Source: Diadophis punctatus similis
Taxonomy: Eukaryota; Chordata; Lepidosauria; Squamata; Dipsadidae
Assembly: GCA_023053685.1 (NCBI GenBank)
Contig: JALIGW010000003.1
Span: 51,356,496 to 51,420,495, forward strand
DNA: 64,000 nt
Direction: 5' to 3'
Positions 37,501 through 43,982 of the stretch are shown one piece after another. The position numbers and the translations under genes were made by a program. Position 1 is the stretch's first letter, and every line of letters begins with the position of its first letter. The notes under the pieces are model-generated. The model saw nothing but the letters and a program-made list of their open reading frames with translations. It searched no databases and was not told the DNA's origin.

Positions 37501-38453
37501 CTTAATGCTTTTCCTCATCTTTCTGAGAACTACCGGTATTTCAAAGAGAAAGCTTTATCCTTTAAATACTGATTTTAATGTACAAACAACTGGCTTTATA
37601 TGGCAGTCTCTCCCTTGAATTTAAATGTGGAAACCAGTCCAGATTTACTTCATTTAGCTATTTATGAAAATAAATAATATTTTCATGTAGTATGAAATAT
37701 AGGAGATATAGGAGAAATATAGGAATGTATGTATATATGTATGCATGCAACATCTGTATGAGATATAGGAGATAATATAGTATAGGAAAGAAATTCTGTA
37801 TCCAATAACTATCGTAGGTTCTTTACCATGACGTTGAATAACAGAGCAAAACAGACTCGTAATTCATGCTTAAACATATTTTGACAAAATGCCATAGAAT
37901 TTAATGGAATTTATTTCCAGATGTTGTGTCCATGTAAAGACAGCAGTAACACACAAATTATGTGAATAAAACATAGATGCCCATGTCATGCTATGTAACT
38001 CATCCTGTTTTTTTAACTAATCTAAGATAAAAGATGGATGTTTGCAAAATAGTGTTTATCTCAGCAAGTACTAACTGAATCAAAACATTCAATTTGCAGG
38101 TTACTATGTAACTAAGACATTAACCAAAGCATGTTAAGAAAAAAATTAGAAATTCTTCTACCTGTATAAATAAACTCCAGGAGGATCTGGAAAATATTAG
38201 CATCTACACCCAGGATCTGCACAACATCCTTTGATGACTCCTTCATCCCTCCAGCAAACAAAGCAGCAAAATAAGAGCTACTTGCAGCCAAAACGAGCCG
38301 GTGGACTTTATATGCTCCTTCACCAACCTGGAGCTGTACATCACAGAAGTGTTGCCCGCATCTCAGCTTGTTGATCTGGGCTAATAAAAGACGAGCATGC
38401 CTGTCTGCCAAGAAAGGGAACTCGCTTGTGCTGGGGCAAGCCACACAAGCCAT
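27028..38453 (-). CDS. IPP: IPP (KLHL27), BTB-BACK-Kelch actin-binding protein (complete)
   Basis: Eight coding exons on the minus strand (38453-38162, 36611-36180, 32927-32772, 32352-32185, 29523-29386, 28862-28740, 28070-27850, 27252-27028) join in phase to 585 codons including TGA, a 584-residue protein, the length of human IPP. The BTB domain fills about residues 20-130 ([21 protein letters not shown]). The BACK domain follows to about 240 ([19 protein letters not shown]). Six Kelch repeats from about 290 to the end carry G-G doublets with downstream Y and W. IPP is described as an actin-binding Kelch protein; BTB-Kelch proteins of this kind often serve as cullin-3 adaptors, which is a family inference here. 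The gene is convergent with TMEM69 and starts from a CpG island near 39.4-39.9 kb. One intron uses a GC donor. No polyadenylation signal could be assigned with confidence. Confidence 0.97.
27850..28070 (-). CDS. IPP: IPP coding exon (Kelch repeats 4-5)
   Basis: It runs from acceptor TATTCATAG to donor GTAGGA and encodes [18 protein letters not shown] and A-V-G-G-W-N-E-T-Q. Enters in phase 1, leaves in phase 0. The length is 221 nt. Confidence 0.95.
28425..28520 (-). repeat. Penelope-like repeat tail in IPP intron
   Basis: On the minus strand: TGTAGCTCATGAAAGCTTAT then GACTTTTAATAAAATGTGTT and AGTCTGAAAATATGCTA. This matches a widespread amniote repeat whose intact form carries CTGATGAAGTGAGC before the GAAA. 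A related tail lies at 58040-58130. Confidence 0.5.
28740..28862 (-). CDS. IPP: IPP coding exon (Kelch repeat 3)
   Basis: Between acceptor GATTTTCAG and donor GTGAGG it encodes [16 protein letters not shown] and the segment ending G-C-C-E-I-R. 123 nt, phase 1 on both sides. Confidence 0.95.
29386..29523 (-). CDS. IPP: IPP coding exon (Kelch repeat 2) with GC donor
   Basis: After acceptor TTTCCCAAG it encodes [15 protein letters not shown] and ends at I-Y-A-L plus the first base of a Gly codon. The following intron begins GCAAGT rather than GT. Phase continuity with the next exon restores the expected L-G-G-W. Confidence 0.92.
29789..30031. repeat. Local direct duplication around an AT microsatellite
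   Basis: About 90 bp at 29789-29877 recurs at 29939-30031, with matching words TTTAAAAGAA-TGGAAAAAGCA, CACAGAAA and AATCATGGCAGGAA. The two copies are separated by an (ATT/AAT)-rich tract. The duplication lies inside the IPP intron between the exons at 29.4 and 32.2 kb. Confidence 0.75.
30113..30360 (-). mobile_element. LINE 3' tail (L2-type), inverted
   Basis: ATATGCCGCCCAACTCC and the block ending in AGAGCCATGTTTTCACAGC are the reverse complement of common squamate LINE 3' sequence (GGGCGGCATA-type tail). Only the 3' part is present. Confidence 0.55.
30719..30800. repeat. (GAAA)n/(GGGA)n microsatellite
   Basis: AAAG units run into GGGA units and then degenerate purine sequence, inside the hAT element. 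It has the same two-part composition as the larger tract at 31464-31605. Confidence 0.9.
30884..30967. mobile_element. 84-bp hAT MITE (TCTCCAAACTTGGCAAC family)
   Basis: Inverted arms AAGTCTCCAAACTT and AAACTTTGGAGACTCCTG surround the GGGAGTTGAAGTCCACA core. The 8-bp flanks CTTTAAAT are perfect (30876-30883 and 30968-30975). Further copies lie at 35768-35858 and 40018-40310. Confidence 0.85.
31464..31605. repeat. 142-bp purine tract (GAAA)n then (GGGA)n
   Basis: About 77 bp of pure GAAA units are followed by about 65 bp of pure GGGA units. All bases on the plus strand are purines. The long open frames on either strand (Lys/Glu/Arg/Gly or Pro/Ser/Phe/Leu repeats) are artefacts. Confidence 0.97.
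31665..31720 (-). mobile_element. CR1 LINE 3' fragment
   Basis: GGCTGGAAGGGACCTCAGAA followed by GTCATCTAGTCCAACCCCCTGC is the classic antisense of the CR1 3' region. It is inside the large hAT element. Confidence 0.85.
31929..32126 (+). mobile_element. Solo Ty3/gypsy LTR, copy 2
   Basis: It starts TGTCATGGTATGTGGGAATG and ends GGGCTAACA, flanked by GTTAT/GCTAT (4 of 5). It shares most of its length with the LTR at 23425-23640, but no internal sequence follows. It sits 58 bp from an IPP exon. Confidence 0.8.
32185..32352 (-). CDS. IPP: IPP coding exon (Kelch repeat 1)
   Basis: Acceptor TTCTGTAG, donor GTAATT. It encodes [14 protein letters not shown] through C-V-E-R-F-D to V-Y-A-I-G. 168 nt, phase 1 on both sides. 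Not evident as a simple open frame because of its position among repeats, but the reading is continuous. Confidence 0.95.
32419..32727. mobile_element. hAT element (CAGGGGTCGGCAACC family)
   Basis: Ends CAGGGGTCGGCAACC and GGTTGCTGACCCCTG are near-perfect inverted repeats. The 8-bp flanks AGTTTGGG and AGTTAGGG match at seven positions. The body has a partial internal duplication around GGTTCCCCCA. It lies 45 bp from an IPP exon. Confidence 0.88.
32772..32927 (-). CDS. IPP: IPP coding exon (BACK end to first Kelch)
   Basis: Acceptor CTCTCTCAG, donor GTGGGG. It encodes [20 protein letters not shown] and the linker to F-I-Y-A-I. 156 nt, phase 1 on both sides. Confidence 0.95.
32964..33777. mobile_element. 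TA-target DNA transposon (outer copy, self-nested)
   Basis: Ends CAGGTAATCCTTGAGTTATG and an inverted AAGTCAAGGATTACCTG bracket another member of the same superfamily at 33151-33526. Removing the inner copy joins GCGAACCCA-TA to GTTGGC. Confidence 0.8.
33151..33526. mobile_element. TA-target DNA transposon (inner copy)
   Basis: CAGGTGGTCCTCAATTTAC at the left and GGTTGAGGACTACCTG at the right, with TA on both sides. A 376-bp intact-length copy inside an older relative. Confidence 0.88.
33868..34035 (+). mobile_element. Solo Ty3/gypsy LTR, copy 3
   Basis: It starts TGTTATACGGAAATGACC and ends AAGGCTGACA, with ACTTGCAAGATTCGTTAATG and ACCTTACAATAAAGTC in common with the other copies. It is shorter by internal deletions. 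No clear target duplication. Confidence 0.72.
34046..34423. mobile_element. TA-target palindromic DNA transposon (Tigger-like), copy 5
   Basis: CAGGTAATCCTCGACTTAAC and GTAAGTCGAGGATTACCTG are almost perfect inverted ends with TA flanks. The 378-bp body keeps all family words, making it one of the best preserved copies here. Confidence 0.9.
34424..35292 (-). other. IPP: IPP intron segment without recognised repeats
   Basis: AT-rich intron DNA. I see no exon, RNA gene or familiar repeat apart from short A/T runs. Confidence 0.4.
35301..35735. mobile_element. Non-autonomous hAT element, CAGTGATGGCGAACC family, copy 3
   Basis: Perfect inverted ends CAGTGATGGCGAACC and GGTTCGCCATCACTG. A perfect 8-bp duplication TTATAGGG lies at 35293-35300 and 35736-35743. 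GC-rich interior without a transposase. The best preserved member of this family in the window. Confidence 0.93.
35768..35858. mobile_element. hAT MITE (TCTCCAAACTTGGCAAC family), copy 2
   Basis: GATCTTCAAACTTGGCA on the left and GCCAAGTTTGGGGACCCCTG on the right bracket GGGAGTTGAAGTCCACAAG. It is a member of the same family as 30884-30967. Confidence 0.75.
35985..36170 (-). mobile_element. tRNA-derived SINE (GAGAGCCAGTTTGG family), copy 3
   Basis: On the minus strand it starts GAGACCCAGTTTGGTG-TAGG, continues GTTCTAGTCC-TCCCTTAGG and GAGTGACTCTGGCCCAGTC, and ends in AGGTTGTTGCTGTGGGGAAA. Its first base is about 10 nt past the 5' splice site of the IPP BACK exon. Confidence 0.85.
36180..36611 (-). 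CDS. IPP: IPP coding exon (BTB end and BACK domain)
   Basis: Acceptor CTTTTTCAG, donor GTAACT. It encodes [12 protein letters not shown] through the BACK domain to S-K-Y-I-E. 432 nt, phase 1 on both sides. A SINE begins only about 10 nt past the donor. Confidence 0.96.
36671..37264. mobile_element. TA-target DNA transposon split by a SINE
   Basis: It begins CAGGTAATCCTCAACTCACG and ends TTGTAAGAAGAACCATCTG. The two halves resume the family order on either side of the SINE at 36781-37013 (CACAGCAT then CCCCATGATCATGGG). Confidence 0.8.
36781..37013 (+). mobile_element. Sauria-type tRNA-derived SINE, copy 2
   Basis: GAGCCGAGATGGTGCAGAGG head, GTTCAAATCTCACCGGCTC box B region, the GGTAAAATGAGGACCCAG body and a (GCTATT)n tail. 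Highly similar to the copy at 6.5 kb, so a relatively recent insertion. Confidence 0.92.
37265..38161 (-). other. IPP: IPP intron, no recognised repeat
   Basis: AT-rich intron DNA with a few GTATGTAT-type short runs near 37.73 kb. No exon, RNA gene or transposon that I can identify. Confidence 0.4.
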
Positions 38454-38515
38454 GATAGCTTGACAAAATCACAGAGAAACTGAATGACAGATGCTCATCA
38501 GCTTCCGGTGCTACC
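38162..38515 (-). CDS. IPP: IPP first coding exon (BTB domain)
   Basis: Acceptor TTTCTCCTAG places the exon start at 38515, giving 62 nt of 5' UTR. The ATG is at 38453-38451 and opens M-A-C-V-A-C-P-S-T. Coding part 38162-38453 (97 codons plus one base) ends F-I-Y-T before donor GTAGAA. No upstream in-frame ATG lies in the exon. Confidence 0.95.
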
Positions 38516-38725
38516 CTAGGAGAAACAGGAACACATTAAAATGACACACCTAACTATGAAATTACTGTTAACCACAAGTAAGATTAATTACCATAAGTCA
38601 ATTCTTCCCTCTTTAATTAAAGTAAGAGTACTCTGAAAGATCTTCAGCTCAAATTTAAATCTGGGACCAATTCTCATTTTCATATCATAAGTGAAAAAGT
38701 GATAGACTATATAAAACCATTGAAT

Positions 38726-38933
38726 CATGCTCTGGACCGCAGACCGGTACCAGTTCATAGCTTGTTAGGAACCGGGCCGCAGAAGCAGCAAGCAAGGGAG
38801 AGAAGCTTCATCTGCGCATGTACAGGATCTAGGTTGCATGGGAAACCATCCTCCACACCCCACCCCGTGGAAAAATGGTCTTCCATGAAACTAGTCTCCG
38901 GTGCCAAGAAGGTTGGGAACTGCTGGTGCAATA
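38726..38933 (-). mobile_element. hAT element (GGTCCCCAACCTTTTTGGCACC-like), inverted
   Basis: On the minus strand: AGCAGTTCCCAACCTTCTTG, GGCACCGGAGACTAGTTTCATGG and TTTTTCCACGGGG, then GGAACCGGTACC-type end words. This resembles a hAT family common to mammals and reptiles. Target duplication not clear. Confidence 0.65.
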
Positions 38934-39329
38934 CATAAAAAGTGGTTATGTTTAAATAATGGCAAATTACATTTTGTTTTTTTCTATCTACTGTCCAGCA
39001 CCCGAGTTTATTACTTTCTTAACTGCAATCATTCCTTAATTACTCCATCACATCATGATCTATTACTAATACATTTGGCTCCATTTTTTTAAACCAACTA
39101 ATTATGTGGCATTATTTTTTTTGAAGAAATCAATAGTATGGCAGAGAAACAGTACAGTAGGCCAGGTCTGTATACTAAACACAACATCTGGTTTGACATT
39201 TTTTTCAGAAATGCTACCTAGCATCTTTTAAGGTTTTGTTTCACATTACATTTTGCATTATACATCATTTCAAAGTTTCTCCCTTTGTTCCCCCTTCAGT
39301 CATTCTTTTTAAACTATCGCTGGGGTTCA

Positions 39330-39960
39330 GCTCTCCTCCCCACCCCAGGCACGGCCACCGGAGGTCCAGGGGATGCTTACAGCCTCGCCTGACCTTTGAG
39401 CGCCTGCACACGGTTGTTGATGTTCCGGTACTCACTTCTGAGGGGGGCGAGAGTTGTTTACCTTTCATTTTATTTTCCCGTCTTTAAAAAGAATCAAAAG
39501 GGACTCTAAGGCGGGAGCCTCCGTTCTCGCAGCAGCGGCACCGAAAACAAATTGGAGACCCCCCACCAAACATAAATCCCTCAGCTGCAAAATGCAAAGC
39601 GGCAGCCGCCAAAAATTCGCGCCTAGGGCCGAAGACGCGGCCGCAGAGAGAGGGGCGGAAAAGGCGAACCGGAGGAAAGGAGGAGCCGGGCGGCCGAGTT
39701 CTGAAGTGAAGGGAGCGCACGTGACGCGACACGGCAGCCGAGAGGGCTTTCACCGTCGCCCGCCGTCCTGTGGCAGGCGGTGGAGGCGCTGCTGTTGCTG
39801 CGTACAGCAACGGAGCAGCTGGAAGGTCGCTTTCCCCGCGAGAGGGTTGGAGGCCGCGCGAGAGACGGAGCTGAACGGTTGCAAGGGAAGGGAGCCGGCA
39901 GGGTGTGTGGAAGAGGCCGCTGACTTAATAGCGCGTTGAGAAGTTAAAGCGAAGCTTTTT
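39330..39960 (-). promoter_or_regulatory. IPP: CpG island and promoter of IPP
   Basis: A CpG-rich stretch with GCGGCCGC, CACGTGACGCG and repeated GCGC words lies 0.9-1.5 kb upstream of the first IPP coding exon. IPP must have a non-coding exon 1 here because the coding exon has an acceptor upstream of its ATG. Candidate minus-strand donors include GCT|GTAAGC near 39377 and GAAAG|GTAAAC near 39462, but I cannot choose between them. The 161-codon plus-strand frame across the island is a composition artefact. Confidence 0.7.
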
Positions 39961-40017
39961 CTTGACGACCCCTGTTGGTTTGTTTGATGTTTGGAGAATT
40001 CGCTAAACCATAAGCTA

Positions 40018-40310
40018 AGGGGTCTCCAACATTGGCAACTTTAAGACTTGTGGACTTCAACTCCCAGACTTCCTCAGTCAGCAAAGCTGGCTGAGGAATT
40101 CTGGGAGTTAAAGTCCACAAGTCTTAAATTTGCCAAGGTTGGAGACCCCTGAGCTAGACGGGGTTTGACAAACACCGTCTAGCTCAGGGGTCTCCAACCT
40201 TAAGAAGCGTGGACTTCAACTCCCAGAAATCTCTAGCCAGCCTATAAAATTCTTCAGTAGGCTGGCTGGGGAATTATGGGAGTTGAAGTCTACACATTTT
40301 AATGTACTGT
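40018..40310. mobile_element. Two adjacent hAT MITEs (TCTCCAAACTTGGCAAC family)
   Basis: The first copy (about 40018-40148) folds back on itself: GGGGTCTCCAAC...GACTTCAACTCCCAG against CTGGGAGTTAAAGTCC...GTTGGAGACCCCT. A second copy starts at CAGGGGTCTCCAACC near 40187 and runs to about 40310. They are joined by an inverted repeat around GAGCTAGACGG/CCGTCTAGCTC. Confidence 0.75.
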
Positions 40311-40362
40311 GAGTCTGTGACTCACCAATACTGAGCTAGCTAACCACTCTAACCTAGTACGG

Positions 40363-40617
40363 GTAGTCCTCGACTTACAACAGTTCATTTACTGACTATT
40401 CAAAGTTACAATGGCGCTGAAAAAAGTGACTTATGACCGGTTTTTCACACAACCGTTGTAGCAACCCCATGGTCACATGATCAAAATTCAGCTGCTTGGC
40501 AACTGGTTCATATTTATGACAGTTGCAGTGTCCTGAGGTCATGTGATTAGCTTCTGCTACCTGCTGACAAAGTCAATAGAGAATCCAGATTCACTTAACA
40601 ATGTGGTAACATTCTTA
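40363..40617. mobile_element. TA-target DNA transposon, truncated copy 7
   Basis: It starts GGGTAGTCCTCGACTTAC and keeps the left two-thirds of the family sequence, ending at the (TAA)n array. The right inverted end is missing. Confidence 0.75.
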
Positions 40618-40620
40618 AAG

Positions 40621-40755
<135 letters not shown>

Positions 40756-42814
40756 TTCCGCCGTTGCCGGTCACAAGCCCGGATGAGAAAGGAGGAGGGT
40801 TGGGGTCAGGTTGGCAACCTGGCCTCATAAAAAAAACTCGCCAACCCATATAACATGGTGAAACAAATGAAGAAAAATTCTATACCGCATCGGTCGTCAT
40901 GCGTGTTAACAAGGGCCATGGCGGATGTTGAGGTCCCTGGACATCCGTCGACAAGTGGGCTACAAGTGGACCAGCCAACAAAATGACAAAAATATAGTGC
41001 AGATGAAAATCGTGCCATAATGGCCTGTTATTACAACTCAGAGCCAGAAAGAAGAGGTTATTTGAAGCGAATGCATGACATTCACTGAAAAAGCGATCAA
41101 ACAATGGAGAACTGAGTTGGCAGTAGGGAATGAGAACTATGGAATGGTTAATATCAAGAGAGGAATTTTTCAGGGAGATTCACTTTCACCCCTCCTCTTC
41201 ATCATCGCAATGATCCCACTATCAGTAATCTTTAAAAAAATGAAACTTGGATACCAAATAGCCAAAGACGCCGAAAAAATTTCACATTTATTGTATATGG
41301 ATGATTTGAAACTGTATGGAAAGTCAGAAATAGAAATCCAATCACTGACCAACACAGTCCTAATATTCAGCACAGATATCTCAATGCAATTTGGCATGGA
41401 AAAATGTGCCACTGTATCTATGAAAAGGGGCAAAATCACTACATGTGACGGAATTGAAATGCCCAATGGCCAATTAATTAAATGCAATCAAAATGAAGCC
41501 TATAAATATCTGGGCATTCTGCAGTTGGATAACATCAGACATGGAGAAGTGAAAACTATCATCAGAAGAGAGTACACCAACAGAGTTAGGAAAATTTTGA
41601 AATCTAAATTAAATGGTGGAAACACCATCAAGGCCATGAATACCTGGGCAAAACCAGTCATAAGATACACGGCTGGTATAATTAACTGGACACAAGCTGA
41701 TTTGGACACTTTGGACCGAAACACCAGAAAACTAATGACAATGCACTACAGTTTACATCCACGTAGTGACACTGATAGACTTTACCTGCCCAGAAAATCA
41801 GGTGGCAGAGGACTACTACAAGTAAAGCAAACAGTTGAAGAAGAAAAGCATGCATTGGCGGATTATTTAAAAGAAAGTCAAGAACATCTATTAATTGAAG
41901 TAAAGAACAAAAATCTACTGAAGGTCCAACAGACGAAACAAGAATACAGAAAAAATGTGATAAAATCAAGAATGGAGAGTTGGCAAAATAAAGCATTACA
42001 TGGCCAATTTCTTGAAAAAATAAAAGACAAAGTGGACAGTGAAAAAACTTGGTTTTGGTTAACATCTGGTACTTTAAAGAAAGAAACAGAATCATTGATC
42101 CTGGCCGCACAAGAACAGGCAATTCGTACAAATGCCATAAAGGCCAAAATTGATAAATCCTCAAATGATGCTAAATGCAGATTATGCAAGGAAGCTGATG
42201 AAACTGTAGCCCATGTGCTCAGCTGCTGCAAGAAAATCACGCAGACTGATTACAAATTACGGCACAACTCTGTTGCACAAATGATCCACTGGAATTTATG
42301 CAAAAATTATAACATCCATACTGCTACAAACTGGTGGGAACACAAGCCTGAAAAAGTCACTGAAAATCAGATGGTCAAGATCTTGTGGGATTTTCGTATA
42401 CAAACAGACAAGGTACTGGCGCATAATACACCAGACATCACGCTGGTCGAGAAAAACAAGGTGACTATCATTGACATTGCAATACCAGGGGATAGCAAGG
42501 TCGATGAAAAGGAACACGAAAAAATTGCAAAATACCAAATACTTAAAAATCGAAATCCAACGATTATGGCACAAACCAGCAGTGGTAATTCCAGTAGTGA
42601 TTGGAACACTGGGTGCTATCCCAAAAGCACTGGAATTACATTTAAAACAGCTCAAAATTGACAAAATCACCATCAGTCAAATGCAGAAAGCCGTACTGCT
42701 CGGTTCCGCACATATACTTCGAAAATACATTACGACGTCCTAGGCCCCTGGGTGGGGCTCGACTAGTAATCAATGCCAAATCCGGCAAAACAACTGGCCG
42801 CTGTGATACAATTG
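40756..42814 (+). pseudogene. R4-clade LINE, internally deleted and frameshifted
   Basis: The 5' part starts CCGCCGTTGCCGGTCAC and contains the N-terminal R4 motif A-I-M-A-C-Y-Y-N-S-E-P-E-R-R-G-Y in its own frame. Near 41080 it jumps to the middle of the reverse transcriptase: R-G-I-F-Q-G-D-S-L-S-P-L-L-F and the catalytic L-L-Y-M-D-D-L. The frame at 41075-42661 continues through a zinc-knuckle region (C-R-L-C-K-E-A...H-V-L-S-C-C) into a restriction-like endonuclease with P-D-I-T-L and I-D-I-A-I-P-G-D-S, then K-Y-Q. A one-base shift near 42545 moves the true C-terminus (R-L-W-H-K-P, V-I-P-V-V-I-G) into another frame. The element has the PD-(D/E)XK-type endonuclease rather than an AP endonuclease, which defines the R4/R2 side of LINEs. 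The missing RT N-half and the frameshifts make it inactive. Confidence 0.88.
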
Positions 42815-42827
42815 TATAATAATAATA

Positions 42828-43740
42828 AAAAATTAAATAGATGGAAAACCAAAGCTTTGCATGGACAGCATTTGAAAAAAATTGAAGGAAAATGTGATAA
42901 CAGCTTGACATGGGCATGGCTTAAGATGGGAACCATCAAGAAAGAAATGGAAGATTTCTTTCCTGTCCTACTGTCCCATTGTACAAATTTACCTATACCT
43001 ACTTTGCTATTGTTTATGTTTATACCATACCTGTTATCTTGTACACGTTTTGACAAATAAAAAAAATAAAAAAAATTTAATACTCGCTGTTCAAGAACAA
43101 GCACTACAAACTAATGCCATGAAAGCGAAGATACAAAAAACCGCCGACAATCCAAACTGTCGACTTTGCAATGACAAAGTTGAAATGTTCACATTTAATA
43201 TGTGAGTGCAGCAAAATCACACAAACTGATTACAAAGCTAGACATGATGAGTTGCTAAACTAACCCACTGGGCATTATGTAAAAAATACGACTTAACTGT
43301 ATTCGAAAAGTCATGGGAACACAAAGTGGAAAAAGTCGAAAATGAGAAAGTGAAGATCTTGTGGGACTTTTGAATACAAACAGATCGTCATTTAGAACAC
43401 AACACGCAAGATATCACAGTCATCAAAAACTGAAGCGTACAATTTATTGATATCAGGAGATGCCAGAGTCAAAGAAAAAACTAGAAAAAATCACGAAATA
43501 TTGCAACCTGGCCATCGAAACTACCCGATTATGGATGAAACGTGACAGTGATACCCGTTGTCGTCTGGGCACTCGGCACCATGTCCAAGAATTTTACACA
43601 GTACATCAAGAAATTGCAGCTTCCTGCAATAACACCAGCAGAACTGCAAAAAATTGCGCTACTCGGAACATCATATATTTTAAGAAGATACTTGATTGAT
43701 ACCTAGGACGCTGGCAGCAACCCATATCAACCATTAGCAC
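42828..43740 (+). pseudogene. Second R4-clade LINE copy, degraded 3' half
   Basis: It repeats the C-terminal part of the first copy: K-A-L-H-G-Q-H-L-K-K-I, then N-C-R-L-C-N-D-K-V-E, I-T-Q-T-D-Y-K, W-E-H-K-V-E-K-V and K-I-L-W-D-F, broken by several stops and frameshifts. A 120-bp LINE-tail-like insert interrupts it at 42955-43078. It lies between short and long TAA runs. Confidence 0.8.
42955..43078 (+). mobile_element. LINE 3'-tail-like insert within R4 copy 2
   Basis: Comparison with R4 copy 1 shows extra sequence between A-A-G-A-A-A-type codons and ACTCGCTGTTCAAGAAC. The extra part ends TTGTACACGTTTTGACAAAT followed by an A-rich tail, a common squamate LINE 3' end. Confidence 0.65.
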
Positions 43741-43809
43741 CAGTCAGTAGTATTTGTGACACTTTTTTAAATGTTCAGTTTACTGAGTTCCATGCTTAAT
43801 GAATAAAAG

Positions 43810-43892
<83 letters not shown>
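43810..43892. repeat. (TAA)n microsatellite, 3' of R4 cluster
   Basis: About 27 uninterrupted AAT units directly after the second R4 copy's tail (GAATAAAAGATAATAAT). Confidence 0.97.
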
Positions 43893-43982
43893 CCTATGAG
43901 GACCAGCTGTAAAATATCCAAGACTTTGTTGTTGCATATAGGATTCATAATGTTATTTCCCTGGCATGAAACTATAGTTCTT

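Noticed and set aside
39454..39939. 161-codon plus-strand frame
   Set aside because: It spans the IPP CpG-island promoter with Arg/Ala-rich composition expected from CpG bias; no family resemblance.
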